Shown: one piece after another, positions 35,607-46,268 of the stretch
Position numbering within the stretch: position 1 is the stretch's first letter
How the letters are laid out: each line of letters begins with the position of its first letter
NCBI GenBank assembly: GCA_038503035.1
Contig: JAVSML010001008.1
Span: 5,164 to 69,163, forward strand
Direction: 5' to 3'
Length of the DNA stretch: 64,000 nt
Source: Crocodylus rhombifer
Taxonomy: Eukaryota > Chordata > Crocodylia > Crocodylidae
Translations under genes and position numbers: made by a program
Notes under the pieces: model-generated
What the model was told of the DNA's origin: nothing
Database searches by the model: none
Seen by the model: only the letters and a program-made list of their open reading frames with translations

Positions 35607-36442
35607 CCAGTTGTGACAGGGGTCCATCCCCAGGCCTGTCCAACTGAGGGTAGGCCTGACCCTCTGTTTCTGGGCTACCCATTCACCTATCTCCCCTGCC
35701 ATGCCTTGATTTAACAATAATTATGGTGTTACTCAGGTGGGAGGCTGCCCATTTACTACCCCAACATTAGGGCTTACTATGCACTGCTCCAAACCTACCC
35801 TACACAGTGGCCCACACCTAACGGATGGTATTTAACCATTGCCCTGCACTCTAGGGTGTTGGGTCAGTTCACTCCCTGTCACTGTGCCTCTTGGCACTGG
35901 GGTCTACCCCATCTCTGCCCCTCCTGTCACTGTGCCGCCCTGGCTGTGGGGCTTTGCACAATAATGTGCCCCAATGAGGCCTCCTTCTCCCCTGATAGCC
36001 TTAGCCAGGTCCACTAGATAATAACATAAATATGAGCCCCTCGGCTATAACATAATACAAGCCATAAAAGCCACACTCTGGCTCCTTAAAAACCCCAAAC
36101 TGCTTCTCATGCATTCAGCGCCTACCCCCAGCTCTGGGTACCTCATAGACTCCTAGAGCCTCATTAGCCACAGCAACAGTCTGGCCAGCAGCCATAGCAT
36201 TCCTGGGTAGTTCTGCCATGCAGGAGCTCTCTTCCCCTAGCTAGTTGCCATAGTCCTCCTCCTGTCAGCCTTGGCCCTGGGGTTTATATGTGCCCAGAGG
36301 CCTATCCCCTTCCTGTCAGCTGACCAGCTTGGGTGGTTGGGCTATTAACCCCTCCCTCCTGGTTGTTGTTCCTGTAGACTTGGGTCTTAAAGGGGAAGCC
36401 CTGCCTCTTAGTAACAAGGCTAGGGTCCCCTGTTACACCAGT
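35607..36442. mobile_element. Solo LTR of an LTR retroelement, with 5-bp target-site duplication
   Basis: The 826-bp block 35612-36437 begins TGTGACAGGGG and ends CCCCTGTTACA: TG...CA termini that form 11-bp near-perfect inverted repeats. Both flanks carry the same 5 bp, CCAGT (35607-35611 and 36438-36442), the classic TSD of integrase-mediated insertion. Composition (GC-rich, C-rich) differs sharply from its surroundings. No internal genes, primer-binding site or polypurine tract remain, so this is a solo LTR formed by LTR-LTR recombination. Whether it derives from an endogenous retrovirus or another LTR retroelement is not determinable here. Transcription direction is uncertain. Confidence 0.82.
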
Positions 36443-37029
36443 TTAAACATCTTTGTTTAATACGAAGGCATAAGTGATGTTCAATACAATGTTCCTCCCC
36501 AGATAAAAACAGTTCAGCAACAAATAAAATTAGTACAGCAGGAAAACCATATTAAAGAAATTCTCTGATGCCTTCTTGACAGTTTACAAGGTTCATTGAA
36601 CTTAAGAACTTTTAAATTTAGTTTTAGTTATCAGGTAGAGAGGTGATGCTAATATTCTGTAATCTAATCATAAGGGAACTGAGTTCGTATGAAGTTTTGG
36701 ATTGAAAATGTTGTAATAATTCTTTCAGGGTAAATTTTTAAGTATGCCCCAAATCAAATCAGGATACGGCTTTCTCTGTTTTCTTACCATTAACACATTT
36801 TTAAAATTGTTTGAAAATTGTTATACCATTCGGATGTGCCTTGTTGTATGTAAGTAGAGTGTATCTCAATTAGCATCTCAGAATGGTATGGCAACTGATG
36901 GTTTGTTGAGTATTTTTGTGACTAATAATTTTTTATGAAGCTGTATTAAGATCATTTGAAAGCTGCACATTTCAGTGCCTGCTCAACTTCATGAGCAATT
37001 AGCTTGAAGCAATACATTCTGGCTTAGTT
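36443..37029. other. No gene recognised
   Basis: AT-rich sequence; nothing recognised. Confidence 0.5.
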
Positions 37030-37600
37030 TGTGACAGAGAAAAAAAAAACTCTTGGGCACAGTATTTACATGTGTGCCTGGGGCTGCAGCAGTTAGAGGT
37101 GCGGTGTAGAAGCCCCAGGTTGGCAGCCCCAGGCTAACGGGTCTGCCTTGGGCTCTGGATGGCTACACAGGGTGGCAGGGGGGGCTGGCTGAGGTACAAG
37201 TATTGAAACTGTGGAGCTATGTATGGGACCTTCTGAGCCTTCTGCCTGACTGCAGCTGCTCTGACCCAGCTCAAATTGCTGCAGCCCCAGGAGTTTTACA
37301 CAGCTCTGAAGTTTTGTTACCCTCATGCCTCAGCCAGCCCCTCTGCCATTCTCTACTGCCACTCAGAGCCTAGGGCTGACCTCCCCACCAACTTGAACTA
37401 GTTGCCAGCCTAGGACTGCAGCAGTTTGACCTAGGGTGGAGCAGTGATGAGGTGGCAGGTGGCAAGAAGGTTAGCCCTGGACCCCAGGTGGTAGCAGAGG
37501 GTGGCGGCGGGGCTGGATAGGGAACAAAAGTCAGGCTTCTGCCCTTCAGGGTCCCTTCCCCTGGATGGCTTGATTGACTTGATGTAGTCACCATTTACCT
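37030..37600. repeat. GC-rich fold-back repeat
   Basis: The segment at about 37149-37196 (TTGGGCTCTGGATGGCTACA through GGGGGGCTGGCTGAGG) is an inverted copy of 37327-37376 (CCTCAGCCAGCCCCTCTGCC through CTCAGAGCCTAGGG). The arms are roughly 48 bp with several mismatches and about 130 bp between them. Abrupt GC rise against AT-rich flanks. Likely MITE; ends unknown. Confidence 0.45.
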
Positions 37601-37764
37601 ATGTATTTAATTGCACATGTTTACTCTGCTGTAAGATAGTACTTGTCCCAGACAGTACTATCCTAGGGCAGGGTAAATTAGTTTACTGTGCCCTAATGCC
37701 AGTGCATGTCTGGATGGAGACCCTTTACTGCAGATCTAATTAGTCAAATCCACAGTAAAGCGCA

Positions 37765-39325
37765 GATGAAGCAATGGGTGGTGGAGATTGGAGACTCCTT
37801 TCTGTAGGGAATAGACGGATCCACCTGATGGCCTGACTTGTTGTCCCAGCGGGCCTGGTGCTTTCCTGGAACCTGGATCTGAGATGTCACAGAAGTATTA
37901 CTGAGACTCTTCTGGCTCTCTGACTACTACCCTATGCTGTTTATCCATGTGGGCACCAACAATACTGTGAGGGGTGACCCTGAACAGAGGGCTCTCAGTG
38001 CAAGGGTGAAGGGGATAGGTGCACAGTTCATGTTCTTTTCAATCCTTCTGGTCAAGGGGATGGGCCCTGGCAGGAGTGGATGAATCCTGCAGATCAATGC
38101 ATGGCTATGCAGGTGGTGTCACCAGTAGCGATTCAGCTTCTTTGATCATGGGATGTTGTTCTAAGAAGAAGGATTGCTAGGAAGAGATAGGATTGACCTG
38201 ATGAAGAGACGGAAGAGCATTTTTTCAGGCAGTCTCATTAACCTAGTGAGGAGGTCTTTAAACTACATTTGAAGGGGAAGGGAGAGCAAAGCCCTGAGGT
38301 AAATGGGGAAATGGGGAACCTGGAGGAAGCAAAAGCAAGAGGGGGCATCAGGGGAGGCCTCATTTTTTCTGAGAAAGGAGGGCAACCTGCCAGTCACTTC
38401 AGGTATCTGTACACAGTTGCACAGACTCTGGAAAACAATCAGGAAGAACGGGAAGTCCTCACATAGTCAAGGAACTGTGATGTGACTAGAATAACAGAGA
38501 CTTGGTTGGATAGCTTGCATGACTAGAGCACTGTTATGAATGGGTACAAACTGTTCAGGAAGGACAGGCAGGGAAGAAGAGAAGGAGGAGTTGTGCTGTA
38601 TGTAAAAGAGCTGCATGATTGCTCAGAGCTCCAGTATGAAACTGGACATAGGCCTGTTGAAAGTCTATGGGTTAGTATTAGAGAGGAGAGCAACAAAGGT
38701 GATAATGTAGTGGGTGTATGCTATAGACCACCTGACCAGGAGAATGTAGTAGATGAGGCTTTCTTTCAGACAACTCGTGGAAATTTCCAGATCAGAGGTC
38801 CTGGTTCTCATACAGGAATTCAGTCATCCTGACATCTGCTCTGAAAGTAATGTAGCAGTACACAGGCAATCCAGGAAGTTTTTGAAGAATGTTGGTGGCA
38901 ACTTCCTGGTGCAAGTGTTGGAGAGACCAAATAGGGGCCATATTCTTTTTAACCTACTGCTCGCAGATGGAAGAATTTGTGGGGGATGTATTGGTGGGTG
39001 GCAACTTGGGCAGCAGTGACCGTGAGATGACTGAGTTCAGTATCCTGAGGAAAGGAAGGAAGGGAAGCAGCAGAGTAAGGACCTTGAACTTCAGAAAAGC
39101 AGACTTTGACTCCCTCAGGGAACTGATCCCCTAGGAGGCCAGTCTGATGTGGAAAGGTGTCTAGGAGAGCTGGTTGTATTTTAAAGAAACTTTACTGAGG
39201 GCATGGGAACAAACCATTCTGACATTCAGGAAGAATAGCAAATGTGGCAAGCAACTGACTTGGCTTAGCAGAGAACTCTTTGGTTTATACACAAAAAGGA
39301 AGCTTACAAGAAGTAAACTTTCATT
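37765..39325 (+). mobile_element. CR1 LINE 5' section: ORF1 esterase-like tail plus ORF2 endonuclease, 3'-truncated
   Basis: ORF1 remnants: 'VVEIGDSFL' near 37780-37806 (SGNH-hydrolase block I with GDS), 'LFIHVGTNNT' near 37937-37966 (block III), and the C-terminal 'RDRIDLMKRRKSIFSG' and 'LINLVRRSL'. ORF2 follows: 'ITETWLD' near 38491-38512, 'GGVVLYVKE' near 38587-38613, 'VVGVCYRPP' near 38710-38736 and '[11 protein letters not shown]' near 39007-39039. In active APE-type endonucleases the last motif is SDH; here His is Arg. Stops and frameshifts are frequent. The copy stops near 39325 at the linker, before any RT, an unusual 3' loss for CR1. Confidence 0.85.
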
Positions 39326-42300
39326 AATCCATGCCTAAAATACCTCCAAACTTGCTGACTTCGGTCCTCAGCTTTATAGGATATACTAGGAATTCCTTAA
39401 TATAGTATAGGGCTATATACTAGAGTTGTATAATAACTGTAAGCACTTTTTGAAAATGGTTCAAAAGTACAAATGGGGATAGGGCAGTACTATTATGTGA
39501 TTTTTTTTATTTCTTTTTTTTTGGTATTTGAAATTGAACTAGAGGATTATATTTGCATTTGCTAGAATATTGTGAATCAGCAGCGTGACTATATGCCAGT
39601 GTTTCCAGTCTTTTTTTATTTAAAGCATTGTAAAGTATGACAGGTTTCATGTGCTAGATTTCATGTTCATGTGAATAAAGGAAAGTGACAGTGGTTTGCA
39701 GTGTCTTAGCAGTTAGCAGCTCTATCTGTTTTCATGCTGCTTTTCCCTCAGAATGTCCTGGCTTCCTCCCAAGACATTCCTATATGCTTTCATGCACAGA
39801 ATCCTGATGGAGGAGAGGAAGTTTTGCCACAAAGGCTGCATACAGAAATTCAAGTAATCTGTGAGAATTCTCCAAGATTTGTTCTTTTGGTATAAAAACT
39901 TACCCAGAACTGCATATACATACATTCAAATACTGAGGCCCTAAAGAGTGGAGAACTTGCAGTGCTGACACTGTGTAGCTGGGTGAAGGTAGGCGGAGAG
40001 TGTGCACACATCTCAAGGTGCTCTACAGGCTCCCTTAGTCTTCCTGGCAACAGATAGCAGCAGTGCATAGGGCAGCCTTGACTGGCTGACCTAGACAGCT
40101 CATGGTCATCCTGTCTTTCCCTGCACATATATTCCATAGGACTTGACTGCCCAGTCCTGTGCTTCTATGTTTTTATTCAAAATACTTAACACTTACATTT
40201 TGGGGGTGAGACAATGATCACAATCCGGTGACATAACACTAACACAATAAAGAGTTCTATTCGTGTCTAATTAATGACACTCTTTAGTGTTGAACAGTCA
40301 ATAAGAATTTGAAGCGGTGGTTGTAGGAATAAATTATTTTCATTGAAGATGCAATGCAGTATTTAAAACTATAACATTGCTTTCCTGACACATTGATATA
40401 TATGTTTAGGCATAGGTATACTTCCTTAGTGATTCAGACACATCTAAATGCTAGGTAATTTAAACCATTAAAAGCAGCTTTCTTTTCTTCCTGCTTGTTT
40501 TACAAGATAAAAGCTGTACAAACTGCAAGGCCCTTTTTTTTTTTAAATCTAGCAAAATGACCAATAAGATCCTGGCAACGCCGAGTTGAAAGTGACTACC
40601 CTATTAGCTACAAGAGGATTTAACTGAGACACTGTCATCGTTTCCTCCTCCAGCCCCTAAATGGCTATGAAACATGAACTGAGCTGTAATCCAGCAAGCA
40701 AAGAAAACCAATTCTGTTAAAGTTATGGTATTTTTTAAAATCGTGTTCTCTTTATTTGTGCTCAATAATGTGCTAACATTGAGTTGTCTCTGCCTGTCCT
40801 TTTTCATTCTTGAAACCCCAAAGGTATGTTCAAAAAACAAGGGGAAAATTAGACCCATAATATGGAAAAAACATTTTTTAAATGTGTGATAGTATTGAAT
40901 TTTTATGAAAGTGTTCATGAAAAGATTCTTATTTTGTAACCAGCTCTGATGATAATTGAAAATCTTTCAGTTTTGATTTTTATTTAGAAAATGCACATTC
41001 TTTTGTAAACTAGTTCTAATAAAAATGCTGATACTTTGGGGCAGTGAGGTACTCCAAGTTTAAATAAAGTGCAGGAAGAGATGAGCCTAGACAACACAAA
41101 TAAATAAAAATATAATTTAACTTTGGATGATTAAAATTAAAATTCAGAGCCTGTGTGTTGGGCAGAGGTTGCTGGTTATTGAGGGCCTGATGGACCTTAA
41201 CTCACACATTGAATACATGCCTTTATCTCTTTACACAACCAAGACCATTTTCTTTCTTCTCTTCATTAAAATAGCTTCTGTGTATTGCCAAGATGCATCA
41301 CATTTTAAATGGAACTCAACCTAAACATGTCTGAAAGCAGAAGCCTGATAGCACAGCTCCAAGTACACAGCAATGCTAGTTTGTGCCATGCCAACTGTGG
41401 TAGTGCGATCAGCCACTGCTTGTGACTACTTTTGCACTCACCACAACAAAGGTGGCACCTGGGGCTCCTGCCAGGCTACTGTCCAATAGTTAGCTAATAT
41501 AATACTCCTATGACAAACTGCACATTAATTTTCTATCTCTGACACCCATGGGTAAAATAATAGAGAATGCTTTGTATATGAGAATAACCACCTTTATTCA
41601 GTCAGTAGAGTTTACCACAGATATAGGGCAAAATGCACAACATGCTATAATCACTGCGTTCTGATTTCATGGTCAATGAGTAACAAGAAGCAGGGTATAA
41701 GCAGCAAATCAGTGACTCCAAACAGCAAATCACTGGACATCAAACAAAACTTCAGGTTCATGTGGTCAGATGTCTAATTATTCTCTAATAACACAAAAAA
41801 GTATCAATTTGAGAATAGGCAGTATTCTCATAAAATAAAATAGTATTAATAAACCTGCTCCTTGCTGGTCTGTCCTCCAAATCACAGTGGACACCAATAT
41901 TGTTTCTTATTAAGTTGAAGAACAGAACTTAGAAAAATTTTGATTGGTGCTTCCAGGCATTGTATTAATATATATTATCAACAGCAACAGCATCAGCAAC
42001 ATAATCAGCAACAACAACAATAGTAGTAGTAGTAGTAGTAATCTATTCCACACAAAGATGTCATGCAGATGTTGTACTTGCCTATTCACCTCTATGGAAA
42101 GGAGGATTTATCTCAATTTATTGGTACAACTGTTTTTTGTATCTGTGTTTTTGTACAGAATGCTTTATCCACCACTTGGCATACCTCAAAGAGTTCAAAT
42201 AAGTATCCAAATTGTGTATAAGTATTGTCTGAACTCTACAAATCTTTTATGACTCTTTCACCCACCACTTCTGTCTACCTTCATCTGGTGGCTTTTCCTT

Positions 42301-44498
42301 CATGTCTTACTCAACATATCACAAAAGGAATTTCTGACACTCAACCACTCCACTGAACACCGATTAAAATATCCTAACATGTAACTGTATTCCAGACTTC
42401 CCCAAAAGTTCCAGATTCAAATGTAATGTGAATCTTTCTTATTCTCCTCCATGAAAACATCTATTTGCTGGAGGTAGGAAGAGGTAAGAAAGAGGTAGTG
42501 ATGGACATTTGTTTTAGGATTTTAAATACTGAGCTAAAGTTTGGCTTTGTAAGTTTCTGTAAAACAAAACCTGATGTCATAATGCATATTTACACTTCTA
42601 CTTTCAATACCTGAATGTGGTAATCCTTCCTTAATCATCTCCCTTCTTTATAATATGGATGCCATTAAGATAATAATGGTCAAGATCAGGGCTTGACATT
42701 TCCTGGTTATCGGTGAACTGTGTAAAGTTGCTTGTATCAGTTATTTGTATCTGTGCATATCGCTGCCCCCTGGATAGAATGTCAGGATTATAATTATCTT
42801 CTCTTCTATTAGTTGCCCTGAAAAGATTATGATATTGTGCTGGCAGCTATCTGCCATTGTGGCAGGAAAAGTGAAACTGGTTCTGCTGGCAGCTAATGGA
42901 GATTCATTCCCCTTTCATGTGCTTTTGAAAAAGAGGAGTCTAAGTTCAATTTCATTGTGCTACATGTAACACAAATGAAATGAAATGCTAGCTCTGTGTA
43001 TTATGAAATAAAAAAATCAATATGTTTATTGGAAACATACCTTTTTTTTTAGGAATCCTTCACAACCCCAGTTCTTAATCTGTACTAACGAAGTGTGGGA
43101 TTGTATATAAAACCAGACTTTGTTCCTTCATTTGGTAGACTATTTTAAGATTTCTCTGCTACTTAACTGGTTCTAGAAGCCTGCTCTAATTTTTCTTCTG
43201 TTTCTCTTTCTTTTTAATGTTAAAAAAAGAACACTAGGATGAATTGTTGAATACACAAAATGAAGAACACTCCTGGAAGGAAATAAAAAGAAATGTCTGT
43301 TTATGAAACTAAGCATTTGTTTCATTTTAAAGCTGAATTTGTGTTCAGTGTTTACCAAGGGAATTAATCACACTTGAAAATACTAAATAAATGAAGTTTA
43401 AGATTTATAATGCAGTTTCTACACAAGTCACTTGTACTATTCTCAGTCTATATATCATTATTCAATAGTGGTTTTAACAATTTGGCCCTTATGTTGTCAC
43501 AAATGTATAAAAGATTATTTTATGAGCAGAATTTGTTTGTTTCAGATACATTCATATTCAGTTAATAAGGCCATATTATGTGTGGGCTTGTCTCTGTGTG
43601 AGGCTGCAAATGAAGAATGACAGGGGGGAAAAGCCCTTTAGTTATATCCTTTTAAACCAAAATAAAGCTGTTTGATGAATGACAATAAGATATCACACAA
43701 CTGCCAGTGTTACTAATTAATAGGCTTTACAGGTTTTGATATATTCAGCAGTATGACTTGTATTCGTGGCTAAAAGTGAATACTAATGATCTGTGTAGTG
43801 TTACAATACAGATAGCACATTGTCAAAAACTGTTATAAATGAAAAGTCTCATTTATGCAAAATCTGTAAGGACAAATAAATACAGCTGTAATTCTCAATT
43901 AAGTGATTATCCTCTCACATTTATGCACAGAAGTCTAGTCCCAAATCTTAATGTGTCTACTTTCAGATATAAAAAAAACAACTATCCTGAACAACTTTTT
44001 CAAAGGACTTCATATCAAATTTTATCTTTTACTTAGTACTTCTACTTTGTCAAACTTGAGACCAATTCAGTTCCCATTAAAATTAATTAAAAATTCTTCA
44101 AGGGATTGATTTCAAGGGATATAGGATTTCATCATTGTTTTTCAAGTTCATGATGACTCAGTATAAAAATAATCAAAAAAATCTGCTTTTCAAATTAACT
44201 TATTGTGGAAATACCTGCAGGGGGTATTTTATGTACTCCAGTTTTTCCCCAAAGTTTTTTGTCAGGAAAAAAACAAAGAAGCATTTAATGTTCAAACAAA
44301 TTATGATAATAGCATGAAATGAAAGTTAGTCATAATCTTTTAACAGACTACAACGTAAGAGTGGTGGAACTAGCAAGTTTTGCAACCTGAACAAAACCCT
44401 GTCAGAGAGTGTGGGGAGCAGGGGGAAGAGGAAGGAGGGGGAAAGGCAAATGGGGGTGTGCCAGACAGCGTCCACCTTGGTGGCGGCTGCTGATGCTG
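39326..44498. other. No gene recognised; mostly unique sequence
   Basis: About 5 kb with no recognisable exon. It holds a CAG/ACA plus TAG trinucleotide tract at 41966-42041. The segment 42655-42985 is moderately GC-balanced with few low-complexity runs and contains a partial CTCF-like word (CGCTGCCCCCTGGAT near 42762). It could be a conserved non-coding element, unverified. Confidence 0.45.
41966..42041. repeat. CAR/ACA and TAG trinucleotide tract
   Basis: Interrupted CAG/CAA/ACA units followed by about seven TAG units ending near 42041. Confidence 0.85.
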
Positions 44499-45054
44499 AT
44501 GATTATTAGGGCTGTGTGAAGCTTCGGTCCCTGAATCGGTGGCTGAATCTCTGAATGCAAACTGAATCAGGAGATCCTTTAATCTCTCCAAATTGAGTTG
44601 GAGATTCAGCCATAGACTGAATGTTTTTTCTACATACCTTGAGGTACCAGGCATGGCTCATGAACACTGTGATGTTGGGGTGGATGGAGTATCCCATAAG
44701 AGCATGGGAGTGCCTCTTTTGTGCTCGGTGGCAGACCTGGGAGTGGACCAGAAGTACTTCCAATCCACTTCCAGGTCCACCACGAAGCACACAGGGGGGA
44801 TGCTCCATCCACCGCAGCATCTCAGCATTCATGAGCCGTGCCTGGTACCTTGAGGTATGTAGAAAAAACATTTAAAGCTGTGTCTATGGCCAAATCTCTG
44901 ATTCTCTGAATCAGCATTGAGTCTTCAGGTTCAGATTTGGCTGTATCAAATCGGGGACAGTAATCCAAATCAACTAATTGAATCACTGTCCGCGATTCAA
45001 GCCAAAGTCAAATCTGAATCAAATGCGGCTGTTTCACACACCCATAATGATTAT
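44499..45054. mobile_element. hAT-type MITE with perfect 8-bp TSD and long internal palindrome
   Basis: ATGATTAT is duplicated exactly at 44499-44506 and 45047-45054. The 540-bp insert has termini TAGGGCTGTGTGAA and (minus strand) TATGGGTGTGTGAA, 12 of 14 matching. An 8-bp TSD with short TIRs is the signature of hAT transposition. No transposase is present. The centre is an imperfect palindrome: arms at 44621-44747 and 44764-44871, including a perfect 18-bp pair ATGTTTTTTCTACATACC / GGTATGTAGAAAAAACAT. Because of the palindrome both strands have similar open frames here; these are not genes. The right subterminal region shares the GGACAGTGATTCAA word with the element at 56746, marking one family. 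Confidence 0.88.
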
Positions 45055-46268
45055 GATTTACAATAGTCTCAAAAGTTTAGATCAGAGTTTCATGTCATAG
45101 CAGCAAGTAACACAACGTCTCATGTCTCATGTCCAAACATGAGGTCCAAAATTAAAATTCAGTTTGAAAGTTTTCTAAATTATTGAGTCTTCATGTTTGG
45201 CCAATTAGAATGTTTTGGTATAAACTATGACCAGGAACATGACTCCTGGGTATTGATTTTTGAGTGTTCCTGATTTAGATTAATAAAGTACTTATGTCTT
45301 TGAACTCCTTTCAGGAAGTCAGCTGGGGGATTTAATATTCATTATATATTGCACATAAAGAAATACAGGGTCAAAGTCAAGAAGGATTCTACTTAAGGTA
45401 GTTAAAATCCTTCTTTCATACATGTAATTCCTACTACAGTGGGAGTTGGAATGGCTTGCAAAGGCCCCATTAAGATCAACATACTGAATACTTGGGCATA
45501 TCAGGAGTGACTTGAATTTCTCACTTTTTGTACAGGGTGATAGAGGGATGATATATGAAGTTATTAAGTGTGGATGAGGGTAACATAGGTTTAAATACAT
45601 AAAATTAACTTGGATTCATACAAGACATTTTAGTCAGGAATTAATTATATTTAGATCAATGAACAAATTTAGAGAGTACTATAAGATTAATGTAAATATG
45701 ACAAGTTTTAACTATAAACTTCAGCATCTTTTAAATGTATCTTTTCTTTAAACTGTCTGTATGTAAAAAGAAGGCATAACACATATGCCTAAATCTAGGC
45801 ATAAGAACTATGCAATTCGTCTTGATGGTTAAAGATAATGTAGCCATACGCATCTTACACACTTCATTAGCTTTCTACCTCACTGCAGTCAAAGTTATGC
45901 AATAGTGTGTAATATCAGACACAGAAAACTAAGATGTTAACTCTGATCTGCACTCATATATTGAAAACTTAAATTTAAATAAATGTATCTAGACATGAAA
46001 ATAAACATTTAGGAAAGAACAATTAATAGAAGCTGGAGAGACAGGGAGAAAGAGGCGGCTTGTATATGAAGATTTAAAGATGGAGTGAAGAAAATATCTA
46101 ATTCTCTGTGCAAATATCTTGAGAGACTGACTATCATCTTTGATAAGAAAAAAGAAGAAAAGGACAAGTATTCTGAAATGTTAGATGTATCCTTCATCCA
46201 CTTATAACTATTAAATCTCCCAGCATCTCTTAAGTACGTACACCAAGGTAATTAACAATGTCATAAGA
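45055..46268. other. No gene recognised
   Basis: AT-rich sequence without recognisable exon or repeat. Confidence 0.5.

Noticed and set aside
37055..37703. GGGCACAGTA words as terminal repeats of one element spanning the GC-rich fold-back
   Set aside because: Only ten bases match and the TSD is absent; too weak to set borders.
44506..44871. Matching open frames on both strands starting MFFLHT
   Set aside because: They arise from the palindrome inside the MITE, not from genes.
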